DNA from: an uncultured Clostridia bacterium
GTDB taxonomy: Bacteria > Bacillota > Clostridia > Christensenellales > Aristaeellaceae
NCBI GenBank assembly: GCA_947166705.1
Contig: CAMVFE010000007.1
Coordinates: 1-64,000 of the forward strand
Reading direction: 5' to 3'
Length of the DNA: 64,000 bases
Positions 53,562 through 62,638 of this stretch are shown one piece after another. Position 1 is the stretch's first letter, and each line of letters begins with the position of its first letter. Under the pieces are notes generated by a model, which saw only the letters and a list, made by a program, of their open reading frames with translations, searched no databases and was not told the DNA's origin. The position numbers were made by a program, and so were the translations under genes.

Positions 53562-55703
53562 ATGCCGGAAAAGGAGAAAAAGGCCGGAGAGCAGCTGTCG
53601 GAAAGCCTGTATATCAACCGGGAGCTGAGCTGGATGGCGTTCAACCGCCGGGTGCTGCTGGAGGCGGCGGATCCGAGCGTGCCGCTGCTGGAGCGGCTGA
53701 AGTTTCTGATGATCTACCAGTCCAACCTGGAGGAATTTTACCGGGTGCGCATCGGCATCCTGACGCATCGGGATCTCGTGACGCCGGAGGAGGCGGACTG
53801 GCTTTCCAACATGCGGCCGGCGGAGCAGATTGAGGAGGTTCTGCGGGTCACGCGGGACCAGCAGGCCCTGATGGAGAACATCTGGAAGGAGATCCGGGAC
53901 GAGCTGCGCGCCCGCCAGGCGGACGTGCTGGACTTCCGGAAGATCAGCAAGGTGGACGAGCTGATGAGCAAAAAGCTCTTCGGCGACATCCGCGACCTGC
54001 TGTTTCCGAAGATCATCGCGGCGGATCAGCCCCTTCCCTTCCTGTGGAACGGGGAGACGAACATCATCGCCTTCCTGGGGCGGGGCATGGAGCAGCTCTG
54101 CATCATTCCGCTGCACCGCGTGCCGGCGTACCAGAGCTTCGAGATCGACGGATGCCAGAAGATCGTGCTGACGGATCAGCTGGTCCGGCATTTCCTGCCC
54201 CTGCTGCTGAAAAAAGAGGTGATCAACCAGTCCGCCATCGTCGAGGTGACGCGGAACGCGGACGTGCTGCTGTCCGGCGGGGAGGAACGCGACCTGCCCC
54301 AGAAGATTTCCGGCATGCTCAGCAAGCGGCAGCGGGAAATGCCGGTGCGGGTCCGGATCTACGGCAAGCTGACGGAGCCCGCCCGGGCGATGCTGATCCG
54401 GAAGCTGCGGGTGCCGGAGAACCGCGTGTTTTCGCAGCGGGTGCCCTTCGACCTGTCCTTCCGGTCCGCCATCGGCGGCGGGGCGGACATGCGGTATCCG
54501 GAGCGGCGGCCCGCCCGGGATATCGGCCTGAAGAAGGGAGAGTTCTTCCCGTATATCCGGGAGCACGACCTGCTGATGAGCTTCCCCTTCCAGAGCATGC
54601 TTTCCTTTGTGGACCTGATTTACGAGGCGGCGGACCGGCCGGAGGTGCGGTCCATTAAGATCACGCTGTACCGCATGTCCGCCTCCAGCAAGATCGCCGC
54701 GGCGCTGGCCTACGCGGCCGACCGGGGGAAGGATGTTTTCTGCCTGCTGGAGCTGCGCGCGCGGTTTGATGAGCAGAACAACATCGACTATTCCGAGATG
54801 CTGCGGGAGGCCGGGTGCCGGGTGGCCTACGGCCTGCCGGATCAGAAGGTGCACTCCAAGCTGTGCCTGATCACCCTGGAGGAGAACGGGGAGATCCGCC
54901 GGATCACGCAGGTGGGCACCGGCAATTACAACGAGACGACAGCGGAGCAGTACACCGACCTGTCCCTGATCACCGCCCGGGAGGACGTGGGGCTGGACGC
55001 GGAAGCGACCTTTGAGGCGCTCGAAAAGGGAGAGGTTCCCCCGGAGACGCGGGCGCTGTGGGTGGCTCCCCTGACCTTCAAGCCCCGGGTCATGGAGATG
55101 CTGGACCGGGAGATCGCAAAGGGTGAGCGGGGCCGCGTGGCGATGAAGCTGAACGCGCTGAACAGCCAGGACGTGATGGAAAAGCTGATCGAGTGCTCCC
55201 GGGCGGGCGTCCGGGTGGAGCTCTTCATCCGCGGCATCTGCGCCCTGCGCCCCGGGCTGCCGGATCTGACGGAGAACGTGACCGTTGTCAGCGTCGTGGG
55301 GCGCTGGCTGGAGCATTCCCGGATCTACAGCTTCGGTGAGGGCGGGGACCAGCGGCTTTTCATCGGCTCCGGCGATCTGCTGAACCGAAACCTGGAGCGG
55401 CGCGTGGAGGCGCTGGTCGAGGCGGTGACGCCGGATACCCGGGAGCAGCTGAACGAGATTCTCGACGCACTGCGCGCCGACCGGGAGAAGGGCTGGCGCA
55501 TGGCGGCGGACGGAACCTACGCGCGGGAGGAGGGCGGCGCGGGCACCTCGTCCCAGGAGGCGCTGTACCGCTATTTCAGCGAGAAGAAGGTTTCCCCGGC
55601 CGGCCCGGAACAGCAGGAAACCCGCCCCGGGCAGGCTCCGGAAGCGGAAGCGCCTGCCCGGAACGGGTTCCGGAGCTGGCTGAAAAAACATTTCGGGAAA
55701 TGA
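53562..55703 (+). CDS. ppk1: Polyphosphate kinase 1
   Basis: 713-aa enzyme that makes inorganic polyphosphate from ATP reversibly. The N-terminal domain begins with YINRELSWMAFNRRVL. The catalytic part has LYRMSASSKIAAAL, the phospho-accepting histidine in QKVHSKLCLI and the second conserved histidine in RWLEHSRIYSF. The last 45 residues are a Pro/Glu/Ala-rich extension beyond the usual end. Phosphate-regulation or exopolyphosphatase genes are not adjacent. Confidence 0.95.
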   Translation: MPEKEKKAGEQLSESLYINRELSWMAFNRRVLLEAADPSVPLLERLKFLMIYQSNLEEFYRVRIGILTHRDLVTPEEADWLSNMRPAEQIEEVLRVTRDQQALMENIWKEIRDELRARQADVLDFRKISKVDELMSKKLFGDIRDLLFPKIIAADQPLPFLWNGETNIIAFLGRGMEQLCIIPLHRVPAYQSFEIDGCQKIVLTDQLVRHFLPLLLKKEVINQSAIVEVTRNADVLLSGGEERDLPQKISGMLSKRQREMPVRVRIYGKLTEPARAMLIRKLRVPENRVFSQRVPFDLSFRSAIGGGADMRYPERRPARDIGLKKGEFFPYIREHDLLMSFPFQSMLSFVDLIYEAADRPEVRSIKITLYRMSASSKIAAALAYAADRGKDVFCLLELRARFDEQNNIDYSEMLREAGCRVAYGLPDQKVHSKLCLITLEENGEIRRITQVGTGNYNETTAEQYTDLSLITAREDVGLDAEATFEALEKGEVPPETRALWVAPLTFKPRVMEMLDREIAKGERGRVAMKLNALNSQDVMEKLIECSRAGVRVELFIRGICALRPGLPDLTENVTVVSVVGRWLEHSRIYSFGEGGDQRLFIGSGDLLNRNLERRVEALVEAVTPDTREQLNEILDALRADREKGWRMAADGTYAREEGGAGTSSQEALYRYFSEKKVSPAGPEQQETRPGQAPEAEAPARNGFRSWLKKHFGK

Positions 55704-55726
55704 TCGCGGCGCCCGCGGGCGCCGGA

Positions 55727-55752
55727 GCCTCCCGGGCGGACGCCCGGGAGGC
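55727..55752 (+). terminator. Convergent hairpin between ppk1 and the next gene
   Basis: Perfect 12-base GC-rich stem (55727-55738, 55741-55752) directly against the stop codon of the minus-strand gene. T runs are weak on both sides, so strength is uncertain. Confidence 0.55.
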
Positions 55753-56451
55753 TTATTCCTTCCGGGCGCGCAGATGCTCCGGAAGGTCCACCGCCTTCTT
55801 TTTGCCCAGCTTATCCCGGACGAAGACCAGCGCGTCCTCCCAGGAGAAAGGGGTGCAGCGGACCGGGATCCGCAGCCACCAGGCGGGGGCGTAGAAGAGC
55901 AGATAGCATTTTTCCGGCCAGAGCTGGACGCGGGTCACCTCCCGCCAGGGCAGGTCCCGCTCATCCAGCCGGAGCACCGGGTTTGGGGATTCGGGATCCG
56001 CCTGCGCCATCAGGGCCGGGGATTTTCCCCGGGCGATCAGCTTCAGGGGCGTGGGCCGGGGAAGGTAGCGGGTGGCGTGCACGCCCCGGCTGTCCACGAC
56101 GTAGTCCATGAGCTCCGGGCCCTGCAGCAGCAGGAGGCCGAAAACCAGCGCGGTCAGGGCGCCCATCAGCAGGAGGACGGTCAGCGGGAAGCCGCTGCGG
56201 AAGAGCTTTTCCACGGCAGCCGCGCCGCCGGACACCGCCTCCAGAGCCAGCGCAAGGAGCAGCACCGCCAGCCCGGCGGGCAGCAGCCAGCGCATGACGG
56301 CGTTCCAGCACATCCAGTCCGCCGCCGGGCGGCGCTCGACGACCCAGGCGGCATGGACGGCCGTCTTCGGCAGCTTCGTGCCGCACAGGGGACAGACCTC
56401 CCCCGGCTCCACCTCCCGATTGCATTTTTTACAGGTTGCGGTCAGCGCCAT
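55753..56451 (-). CDS. Zinc-ribbon two-helix membrane protein (232 aa), unknown
   Basis: N-terminal four-cysteine zinc ribbon (CKKCNREVEPGEVCPLCG, residues 7-24), two membrane helices (about 50-72 and 85-107), then a cytoplasmic domain of about 120 residues whose pattern (VDSRGVHATRYLPRPTPLKLIARG... DLPWREVTRVQLWPEKCYLLFYA) resembles bacterial PH-like domains. The start has AAGGAAA upstream; the long upstream reading is a shadow. No known function. Confidence 0.75.
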   Translation of the reverse strand: MALTATCKKCNREVEPGEVCPLCGTKLPKTAVHAAWVVERRPAADWMCWNAVMRWLLPAGLAVLLLALALEAVSGGAAAVEKLFRSGFPLTVLLLMGALTALVFGLLLLQGPELMDYVVDSRGVHATRYLPRPTPLKLIARGKSPALMAQADPESPNPVLRLDERDLPWREVTRVQLWPEKCYLLFYAPAWWLRIPVRCTPFSWEDALVFVRDKLGKKKAVDLPEHLRARKE

Positions 56452-56576
56452 GGCAGTTTCCTTTCCTTCAGACACACGGACCCGGGATGAAAGGCGCCCG
56501 AGGGGCGCGCCCGGATCCTTTTCTTCAATCCGAATTCTTTTTTTCAGTCCGGGGCCATTGCCTCCGGCGGCCGGGG

Positions 56577-58307
56577 TTATTTTTTCTCCAGGAAGGAAAC
56601 CATGACGTAGCCTTCCGCGCTGTCCGTCCGGACATGCACCCAGGCGGGATCCTCGCAGGTCTCCAGCACCACCAGCAGCTGATGGCGGTAAAGCCGCATG
56701 AGGATTTCCCCTGAGGAGGCGGGCTCCGCCCGCAGGTTCAGGGTGCTGTCGTCCGCGATGCCCTCCACGGCGGCCAGCCAGGCGCCCTCCGGCAGGGCGT
56801 CGGTGGAAACGGGCATCAGCGTCGGCCGCGGGGTGGGCGTCGCGGCGGGGCCGGGCGTTTCCGCCAGGACCGCGTCGGGAGTGGGCAGCGCCGCCATGCC
56901 GGCGGCGGCCTTTTTCAGCTGCATGCCGGGGTAGTAGAATTCCAGGATTTCCCGGAAGCTCTTTCCGTACTTCGCGGCCATCCACTGGGCGCCGCGCTGG
57001 CTCATGCCCACGCCGTGGCCGTAGCGCCCGGCGGTGAGCACGAAGGCGTTCTCCCCGGCCTCGGCGGTGATGATTTCGTTGTCCGCGCCGTAGATGCTCA
57101 GCCCCAGCGCCCGGACGGCGGCCGGGAAGAGGGGCAGGGACAGGGTGAAGGATCCCGCGGGCATGAAATCGCTGAGCTTCCGCTCCGGCACGGGCGTGGC
57201 GGTGGGCTCGGGGGTGGGCGTGGCGTCGTCGTCCGGCTCGAAGGTCAGGGGCGGCTCCGGCGTGGCCGGGGTCACCCACTGCTTTCCGGAGACGGAAAGG
57301 GTGATCTCCATCCGGGTCATCAGCCGGCTCGGCGGGTCAAAGCGGGGCGTGGTCAGGGTGAGGGCGGAGATGCCGTCCACCCGGAAGGCGTCCGCCTCCG
57401 GCACGAAATCCTTCATTTCCGGCTGGGCGAAGACCGCCTCCCGGATCAGGGCGAGGAAATCCGCCGGAAGGTCCCTCCCGTCCCTGCGCAGGACCGCCCG
57501 CCGCAGGGGGGATTCCGGGTTTTCCAGGTCGTAGGGATCGTCGGCGATGGCATAGCAGCGGGAGGCTTCCGCGCCGCTCCAGACATGGGCGGGCAGCTCC
57601 GTCTGGCCGCCGTTGGAGGCGCCGTAATAGCAGTTGGCCAGCGCGCCGCCGGAGGTGACCACCAGGCCCGCGGTTTCCGCGACGGCCTGGGCTGTGCGGG
57701 TGCGGGTGTTGTGCACCGGGCGGAAGACCTGGTCGTTCGTGGTGTCGACCACGTCGTAATCCCGGGCGGGATTCACCCGGGCAAGGGCGTAGGTCCGGGC
57801 GCAGACGGCCTGGGCCTTCAGGGCTTCGAGCGGGAAATCCTCGCTCATTTCATAGGGCACGACCCCCGGCAGATAGTCCTCGACGCTGAGGGTCAGCACC
57901 GGCTGCAGCTGGCCGCCGGAGACGGTGAGGCGCAGGTCGCCGGGGTACAGGCCGTCCCAGGGGGCGATGGTCACGCCGGAGGCCGAGGCGGGGCGGATTC
58001 CGGCCTCCCGGGCCAGATTCAGCGAAGCGCCGCAGTCCAGCGACGCGCCGGCGTAGAACAGGATGAGCCGGCCGTCCCGCACCTGCACGGTGATCCGGCT
58101 CCCGTCCGGAAGCCGCATGCGCCCCTCCTTCCCCCACGCGGCGGTAAACGCCCCGGAGAGGGTCAGGTCGATCCGGTCCGTCAGCGCCAGCCGGCGCAGC
58201 AGGACCCGGATGTTCGGCGCGGGCTGCTCCGCCTGTTCCCCGGGGGCGAGCCCGGGCAGCATCAGCAGGCAGAGCAGCAGGCAGAGCGCGCGGCGCAGAT
58301 TCCTCAT
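56577..58307 (-). CDS. SpoIID/LytB-domain protein with SH3-like tail (576 aa)
   Basis: Signal peptide, then a SpoIID domain (SVEDYLPGVVPYEMSEDFPLEALKAQAVCARTYALA) and its distal part (GRYGHGVGMSQRGAQWMAAKYGKSFREILEFYYPGM). Between these lies an inserted Thr/Pro-rich segment (TPTPEPTATPVPE). A second Thr/Pro linker leads to a C-terminal SH3_3-like wall-binding domain (STLNLRAEPASSGEIL...GYVMVSFLEKK). SpoIID-type enzymes cleave peptidoglycan glycan strands. No other sporulation gene is in the window, so a vegetative wall role is possible. ATG 58307 or the GTG just before it are both served by GGAGGTG. Confidence 0.9.
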   Translation of the reverse strand: MRNLRRALCLLLCLLMLPGLAPGEQAEQPAPNIRVLLRRLALTDRIDLTLSGAFTAAWGKEGRMRLPDGSRITVQVRDGRLILFYAGASLDCGASLNLAREAGIRPASASGVTIAPWDGLYPGDLRLTVSGGQLQPVLTLSVEDYLPGVVPYEMSEDFPLEALKAQAVCARTYALARVNPARDYDVVDTTNDQVFRPVHNTRTRTAQAVAETAGLVVTSGGALANCYYGASNGGQTELPAHVWSGAEASRCYAIADDPYDLENPESPLRRAVLRRDGRDLPADFLALIREAVFAQPEMKDFVPEADAFRVDGISALTLTTPRFDPPSRLMTRMEITLSVSGKQWVTPATPEPPLTFEPDDDATPTPEPTATPVPERKLSDFMPAGSFTLSLPLFPAAVRALGLSIYGADNEIITAEAGENAFVLTAGRYGHGVGMSQRGAQWMAAKYGKSFREILEFYYPGMQLKKAAAGMAALPTPDAVLAETPGPAATPTPRPTLMPVSTDALPEGAWLAAVEGIADDSTLNLRAEPASSGEILMRLYRHQLLVVLETCEDPAWVHVRTDSAEGYVMVSFLEKK

Positions 58308-58340
58308 CACGAAACACCTCCTGGTTGATCGGGGGACGGG

Positions 58341-59687
58341 TCAGGGCTTCTTCCCGGAGGCCCGGGACTCCTTCCAGGCCAGGATCTGCTCCAGGCGCTC
58401 CCGGTAGCGGGCTTCCTGCCCCTGATCGGTCGGGTGGTAGAAGCGGCGCCCCTTCAGATTGTCGGGCAGGCAGGGCATGGCGGTCATCTTTTCCGCGTAA
58501 TCGTGGGCGTACTGGTATCCCTTTCCGTAGTCCAGGCTCTTCATGAGCGAGGTGGGCGCGTTGCGGATATGCAGGGGCACGGGGGCGTCCGGCTCCTTCC
58601 GGATGGCCTCGGCTGCCTCCTGGGTTGCCATCTCCATGGCGTTGGATTTGCTGGCCAGGGACATGTAGACCACCGCCTCGGCAAGGTGGACGTTGCATTC
58701 CGGCACCCCGATAAAATGACAGGCCTGGTACGCCGCCACGCCGACCTCCATGGCCCGGGGGTCCGCCAGCCCGACGTCCTCCGCCGCGAAGCGGAGCACC
58801 CGCCGGGCGATGTAGAGCGGATCCTCCCCGCCTTCGAGCATCCGCATCATCCAGTACACGGCGGCGTCGGGGTCGGAATTGCGCATGGATTTGTGCAGGG
58901 CGGAGATCAGGTTGTAGTGCTCATCGCCGTCCCGGTCGTACATCAGGCTCTTGCGGGACAGGCACTGGGCGAGGACGTCGTCGGTGACGGTGATGCCGTG
59001 CTCGCCGGCGTCCCCGTTGAGCACGACCATCTCCAGCGTGCTCAGGGCGCTGCGGGCGTCCCCGTTGCAGAAGTCCGCGATGGCGCCGAGGGCGCGGTCG
59101 GAGATCTCCACATGCTCGCGCCCGAAGCCCCGCTCGTCCTTCAGCGCCCGGGTCAGCAGGCCCAGGATGTCCTCCCGGGTCAGGGCCTGCAGCACGAAAA
59201 CCTTGCAGCGGGACAGGAGCGCGCTGTTGATCTCGAAGGAGGGATTCTCCGTCGTGGCGCCGATCAGGACGATGCTGCCCTTTTCCACATAGGGCAGGAA
59301 GGCGTCCTGCTGCGCTTTGTTGAAGCGGTGGATTTCATCCACGAAGACGATCGTGCGCACGCCGTAGATGCGGTTCTCCTCCGCCTGGTTCATGACCTGG
59401 CGGATTTCCCGGATGCCGCTGGTGACGGCGGAGAAGTTGATGAAGGTGGCGCGGGTCTGCCGGGCGATGATCTGGGCCAGCGTGGTTTTCCCCACCCCGG
59501 GCGGGCCCCAGAAGATCATGGAGGAGATCGCGTCCGATTCGATGAGCCTGCGCAGCACCCGGCCCTCGCCGATCAGGTGCTTCTGGCCGGCGAAATCCTC
59601 CAGCGTCTCCGGCCGCATCCGTGCGGCCAGCGGCTGGCTTTCAAAGGCGCTGCTGTCCTGGGGAATCAGGGGGGTCATTTCAGGCAT
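58341..59687 (-). CDS. rarA: Replication-associated recombination protein A
   Basis: 448-aa AAA+ ATPase (RarA/MgsA) that acts at stalled replication forks. Walker A GPPGVGKTTLAQ, Walker B with FVDEIHRFNK, sensor segment GATTENPSFE, and the C-terminal MgsA domain (about residues 250-440, ending GRRFYHPTDQGQEARYRERLEQI). Start at MPEMTPLIPQ is chosen for GGAGG. Thirty-three bases upstream of the SpoIID-type gene on the same strand, so they may share the promoter at 59735. Confidence 0.95.
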   Translation of the reverse strand: MPEMTPLIPQDSSAFESQPLAARMRPETLEDFAGQKHLIGEGRVLRRLIESDAISSMIFWGPPGVGKTTLAQIIARQTRATFINFSAVTSGIREIRQVMNQAEENRIYGVRTIVFVDEIHRFNKAQQDAFLPYVEKGSIVLIGATTENPSFEINSALLSRCKVFVLQALTREDILGLLTRALKDERGFGREHVEISDRALGAIADFCNGDARSALSTLEMVVLNGDAGEHGITVTDDVLAQCLSRKSLMYDRDGDEHYNLISALHKSMRNSDPDAAVYWMMRMLEGGEDPLYIARRVLRFAAEDVGLADPRAMEVGVAAYQACHFIGVPECNVHLAEAVVYMSLASKSNAMEMATQEAAEAIRKEPDAPVPLHIRNAPTSLMKSLDYGKGYQYAHDYAEKMTAMPCLPDNLKGRRFYHPTDQGQEARYRERLEQILAWKESRASGKKP

Positions 59688-59734
59688 GGGGAATCCTCCT
59701 CCGGGTTTGTGTTTCCCGCTGACAATCATAAAAT

Positions 59735-59763
59735 ATTATAACGCAGGCGGCGCGTTTTGACAA
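59735..59763 (-). promoter_or_regulatory. Sigma-A promoter of rarA
   Basis: On the minus strand TTGTCA (59758-59763), 17-base spacer, perfect TATAAT (59735-59740), 47 bases before the start codon. Confidence 0.72.
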
Positions 59764-59841
59764 AGGCCGGCGGGATCCTTCCGGGAGGACCGCGGGGAAT
59801 CCGTCCGGGCAGGCAGGAATTGTTTTTTCCGTGTTTTATGC

Positions 59842-59871
59842 TTTACAAAGGGAAAGCACTTTTCTTATAAT
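59842..59871 (+). promoter_or_regulatory. Sigma-A promoter of the opp operon
   Basis: TTTACA (59842-59847), 18-base spacer, perfect TATAAT (59866-59871), 75 bases before the binding-protein start. Confidence 0.65.
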
Positions 59872-59946
59872 TTCGGGGCATGGACCGGGAAGCACCGGTT
59901 ATGCGGCAACAATTCCATATTCTAAGACAGGAAAGGACGATCTTGC

Positions 59947-61593
59947 ATGAAAAAGTATCTTTCTCTGCTTCTGGCAGCGGTGATGCTGCTGAGCGTCGTT
60001 TCCTTCGCTTCCGCGGAGGACGCGCGCTACCTGGGCGTGATGCTGTACACCAACGTCATGAGCCTGGATACGAACCTGGCGACGGACGGCGACTCCTTTG
60101 AAGTGATCGCCGACTGCATCGACGGCCTGACCCAGATGGACGCCGACGGCGCCGCGATTCCCGCGCTGGCCGAAAGCTACGATCTGTCCGACGACGGCCT
60201 GACCTACACCTTCCATCTGCGGGATGCCAGCTGGACCAACGGCACGCCCGTGACCGCGAACGATTTCGTGTTCGCGTGGCGGCGCATCGCGAAGGAAGCC
60301 GGCGAATATGCCTACATGCTGGACGAGATCGGCAACATCAAGGGCGCGGCCGCGATCATCCACGACGGCGCGGATCCCGCCACCCTGGGCGTCAGGGCCG
60401 AGGACGACAAGACCTTCGTGGTCGAGCTGGACGTTCCGGTGTCCTTCTTCCCCAGCCTGATGTATTTCCCCACCTTCTATCCGATCAACGAGGAGTTCTA
60501 CAACAGCGTGGGCGAGAGCTACGGCACCAGCCCCGAGACCTTCCTGAGCAACGGCGCCTTCCTGCTGGAGAGCTACACGCCCGGCGCGGCCAGCTTCAGC
60601 GTGAAGAAGAATCCGGACTACTGGGACGCGGCGCGCGTGCAGCTGGCCGGAATCAACTACCAGGTCGTGGGCTCCTCCGATAACGCCCTGACCGCCTTCC
60701 GGACCGGCGCGCTGGACATCGCGATGGTGAACGGCAGCCAGGTGGACGCGGTGAAGAAGGACGCGCAGCTGGCGGACCGGCTGACGGTGACCGGCGCCGG
60801 ATACATGTGGTACCTGTCCTTCAGCCAGACCGAAAAGAATGCCCAGGGCGGCAAGCTGGCCAACAAGAACCTGCGCCTGGCCATCACCAACGCCATCGAC
60901 CGGGACAACCTGGTTGACAACTACGTGATGGACGGCAGCCTGGCGACCTTCACCGCGGTGCCCCCGCAGTTTGCCGCCAGCGCCACCACCGGCGACGATT
61001 TCTCCGCGGACCAGGGCCTGTTTGCGGACTATGTCGGCTTCAATCCCGACAAGGCCGCGGAATTCCTGGCGAAGGCCAAGGAAGAGCTGGGCACGGAAGA
61101 ATTCGAATTCACCATGATCTACGGCTCCAACGAGGGCGACGAGGTGGCGAAGGTGGCCCAGGCCATCAAGGAAGACGTGGAAGACCTGCTGCCCGGCGTG
61201 ACCATCAACCTGCAGAGCATGACCAAGGCCGAGCGCCTGGACAAGATGCAGAATGACAACTACGACATCGCGCTGACCCGCTGGGGTCCCGACTATGCCG
61301 ATCCGATGACCTACCTGGGCATGTGGATCACCAACAACTCCAACAACTACGGCTTCTGGTCCAACGCAGAATATGACCAGCTGATCGCCGACTGCACCAC
61401 CGGCGCCTACATCACCGATTACGACGCGCGCTGGGATGCCATGCTGAAGGCGGAGACCCTGGTCATGCAGGAAGCGGTTATCGCGCCCCTGTACACCAAG
61501 GCGAACGCCAACCTGATCACCGAGGGCGTGAGCGGCGTGGACTTCCACCCCGTGGCGCTGAACCGCGTGTACAAGACGGCCGTGATCAAATAA
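59947..61593 (+). CDS. oppA: Oligopeptide ABC importer, solute-binding protein (548 aa)
   Basis: Family 5 extracellular binding protein (OppA/DppA-like) with the family start pattern ALAESYDLSDDGLTYTFHLRDASWTNGTPVTANDFVFAWRR. Signal peptide residues about 1-23 (cleaved after FASA). No cysteine is present at the cleavage site, so it is not an ordinary lipoprotein. AGGAAAGGACG precedes the start. Codon use is very biased, as in the Lpl-type binding protein. A strong hairpin separates it from the permease genes. The ligand may be a peptide, nickel or another small compound. Confidence 0.9.
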   Translation: MKKYLSLLLAAVMLLSVVSFASAEDARYLGVMLYTNVMSLDTNLATDGDSFEVIADCIDGLTQMDADGAAIPALAESYDLSDDGLTYTFHLRDASWTNGTPVTANDFVFAWRRIAKEAGEYAYMLDEIGNIKGAAAIIHDGADPATLGVRAEDDKTFVVELDVPVSFFPSLMYFPTFYPINEEFYNSVGESYGTSPETFLSNGAFLLESYTPGAASFSVKKNPDYWDAARVQLAGINYQVVGSSDNALTAFRTGALDIAMVNGSQVDAVKKDAQLADRLTVTGAGYMWYLSFSQTEKNAQGGKLANKNLRLAITNAIDRDNLVDNYVMDGSLATFTAVPPQFAASATTGDDFSADQGLFADYVGFNPDKAAEFLAKAKEELGTEEFEFTMIYGSNEGDEVAKVAQAIKEDVEDLLPGVTINLQSMTKAERLDKMQNDNYDIALTRWGPDYADPMTYLGMWITNNSNNYGFWSNAEYDQLIADCTTGAYITDYDARWDAMLKAETLVMQEAVIAPLYTKANANLITEGVSGVDFHPVALNRVYKTAVIK

Positions 61594-61616
61594 CCCCAAC
61601 AATTCCGGTTATCCAT

Positions 61617-61655
61617 CAGTCAGGGCGGCCCTCGCGGCCGCTCTGGCTGGTTTTT
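61617..61655 (+). terminator. Attenuator-like terminator between oppA and oppB
   Basis: Fourteen-base stem with two G-U pairs (61617-61630, 61636-61649), five-base loop, followed by GTTTTT. It should stop part of the transcripts after oppA and lower permease expression. Confidence 0.8.
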
Positions 61656-61687
61656 CATCTCAATGACGGAAAGAAAGCGGAATCGAT

Positions 61688-62638
61688 ATGACAAAATACG
61701 TCCTGAAACGGATCGGCACGGCGCTGCTGACGCTGCTGATCATCACCTTCCTGCTGTTCCTGCTGGTCCGCATCATGCCGGGGAATCCCTTCCCTTCGGA
61801 GCGCATGAGCGCGGACATGATCGCGAACAAGCGGGCGGAAATGGGCCTGGACGATCCGATCCCGGTGCAGTTTTTCAACTACCTGCGGAAGCTGCTGCTG
61901 GAGGGGGATTTCGGAAACGGAACCTCGCTGTACTACGGTGTGCCGATCAACTCGGTGCTGGCGACCTGCATGTCCAATTCCTTCCGCATCGGGGGAATGG
62001 CGATCCTGATCGGCACGGCGCTGGGGCTGCTGCTGGGCATTACCGCCGCGCTGAACAGGGGAAAGTTCCTGGACGGGTTCTGCACGGTGCTGTCCATCAT
62101 CGGCGTGTGCGTTCCGTCCTATGTTTTCCTGATTTTCCTGCAGTACTATTTCTCCTTCCGGATTCCCTTCTTTCCCTATTTCTTTGACGCGAAGAGGTTC
62201 CTGTTCTCCTCCGTCATTCCCTCCCTGTCCCTCAGCCTGTTCACCCTGTCCACCATCGCCCGGTTCACCCGGAACGAAATGGTGGAGGTGATGGACAGCG
62301 ACTATGTGCACCTGGCGGAGGCCAAGGGGCTGCACGGGGGAAGCCTCGTGCGCAGGCATGTGCTCCGCAACGCGCTGATTCCCATCGTGACGGTGCTTGC
62401 GCCGCTGATCGTGGACCTGCTGACCGGCGCGCTGGTGGTGGAGAAGATCTACGGCATCAACGGCATCGGCAAGCTGATGGTGGACGCCATTACCGGCGAG
62501 GGAATCGATTACAACTACGTGCTGGCGCTGGGGATTCTGTATTCCGCGCTGTATATCGGAATCATGCTCCTGGTGGATATTCTCTACGGCGTCCTGGATC
62601 CCCGGATCCGGGTTCAGGGAAAGGCGGGTGACGCGTAA
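61688..62638 (+). CDS. oppB: Oligopeptide ABC importer permease OppB (316 aa)
   Basis: Six-helix permease with the typical N terminus (YVLKRIGTALLTLLIITFLLFLLVRIMPGNPF) and EAA loop (YVHLAEAKGLHGGSLVRRHVLRNALIP). The last base of its stop region overlaps the oppC start (TAATG), so translation is coupled. Confidence 0.93.
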   Translation: MTKYVLKRIGTALLTLLIITFLLFLLVRIMPGNPFPSERMSADMIANKRAEMGLDDPIPVQFFNYLRKLLLEGDFGNGTSLYYGVPINSVLATCMSNSFRIGGMAILIGTALGLLLGITAALNRGKFLDGFCTVLSIIGVCVPSYVFLIFLQYYFSFRIPFFPYFFDAKRFLFSSVIPSLSLSLFTLSTIARFTRNEMVEVMDSDYVHLAEAKGLHGGSLVRRHVLRNALIPIVTVLAPLIVDLLTGALVVEKIYGINGIGKLMVDAITGEGIDYNYVLALGILYSALYIGIMLLVDILYGVLDPRIRVQGKAGDA

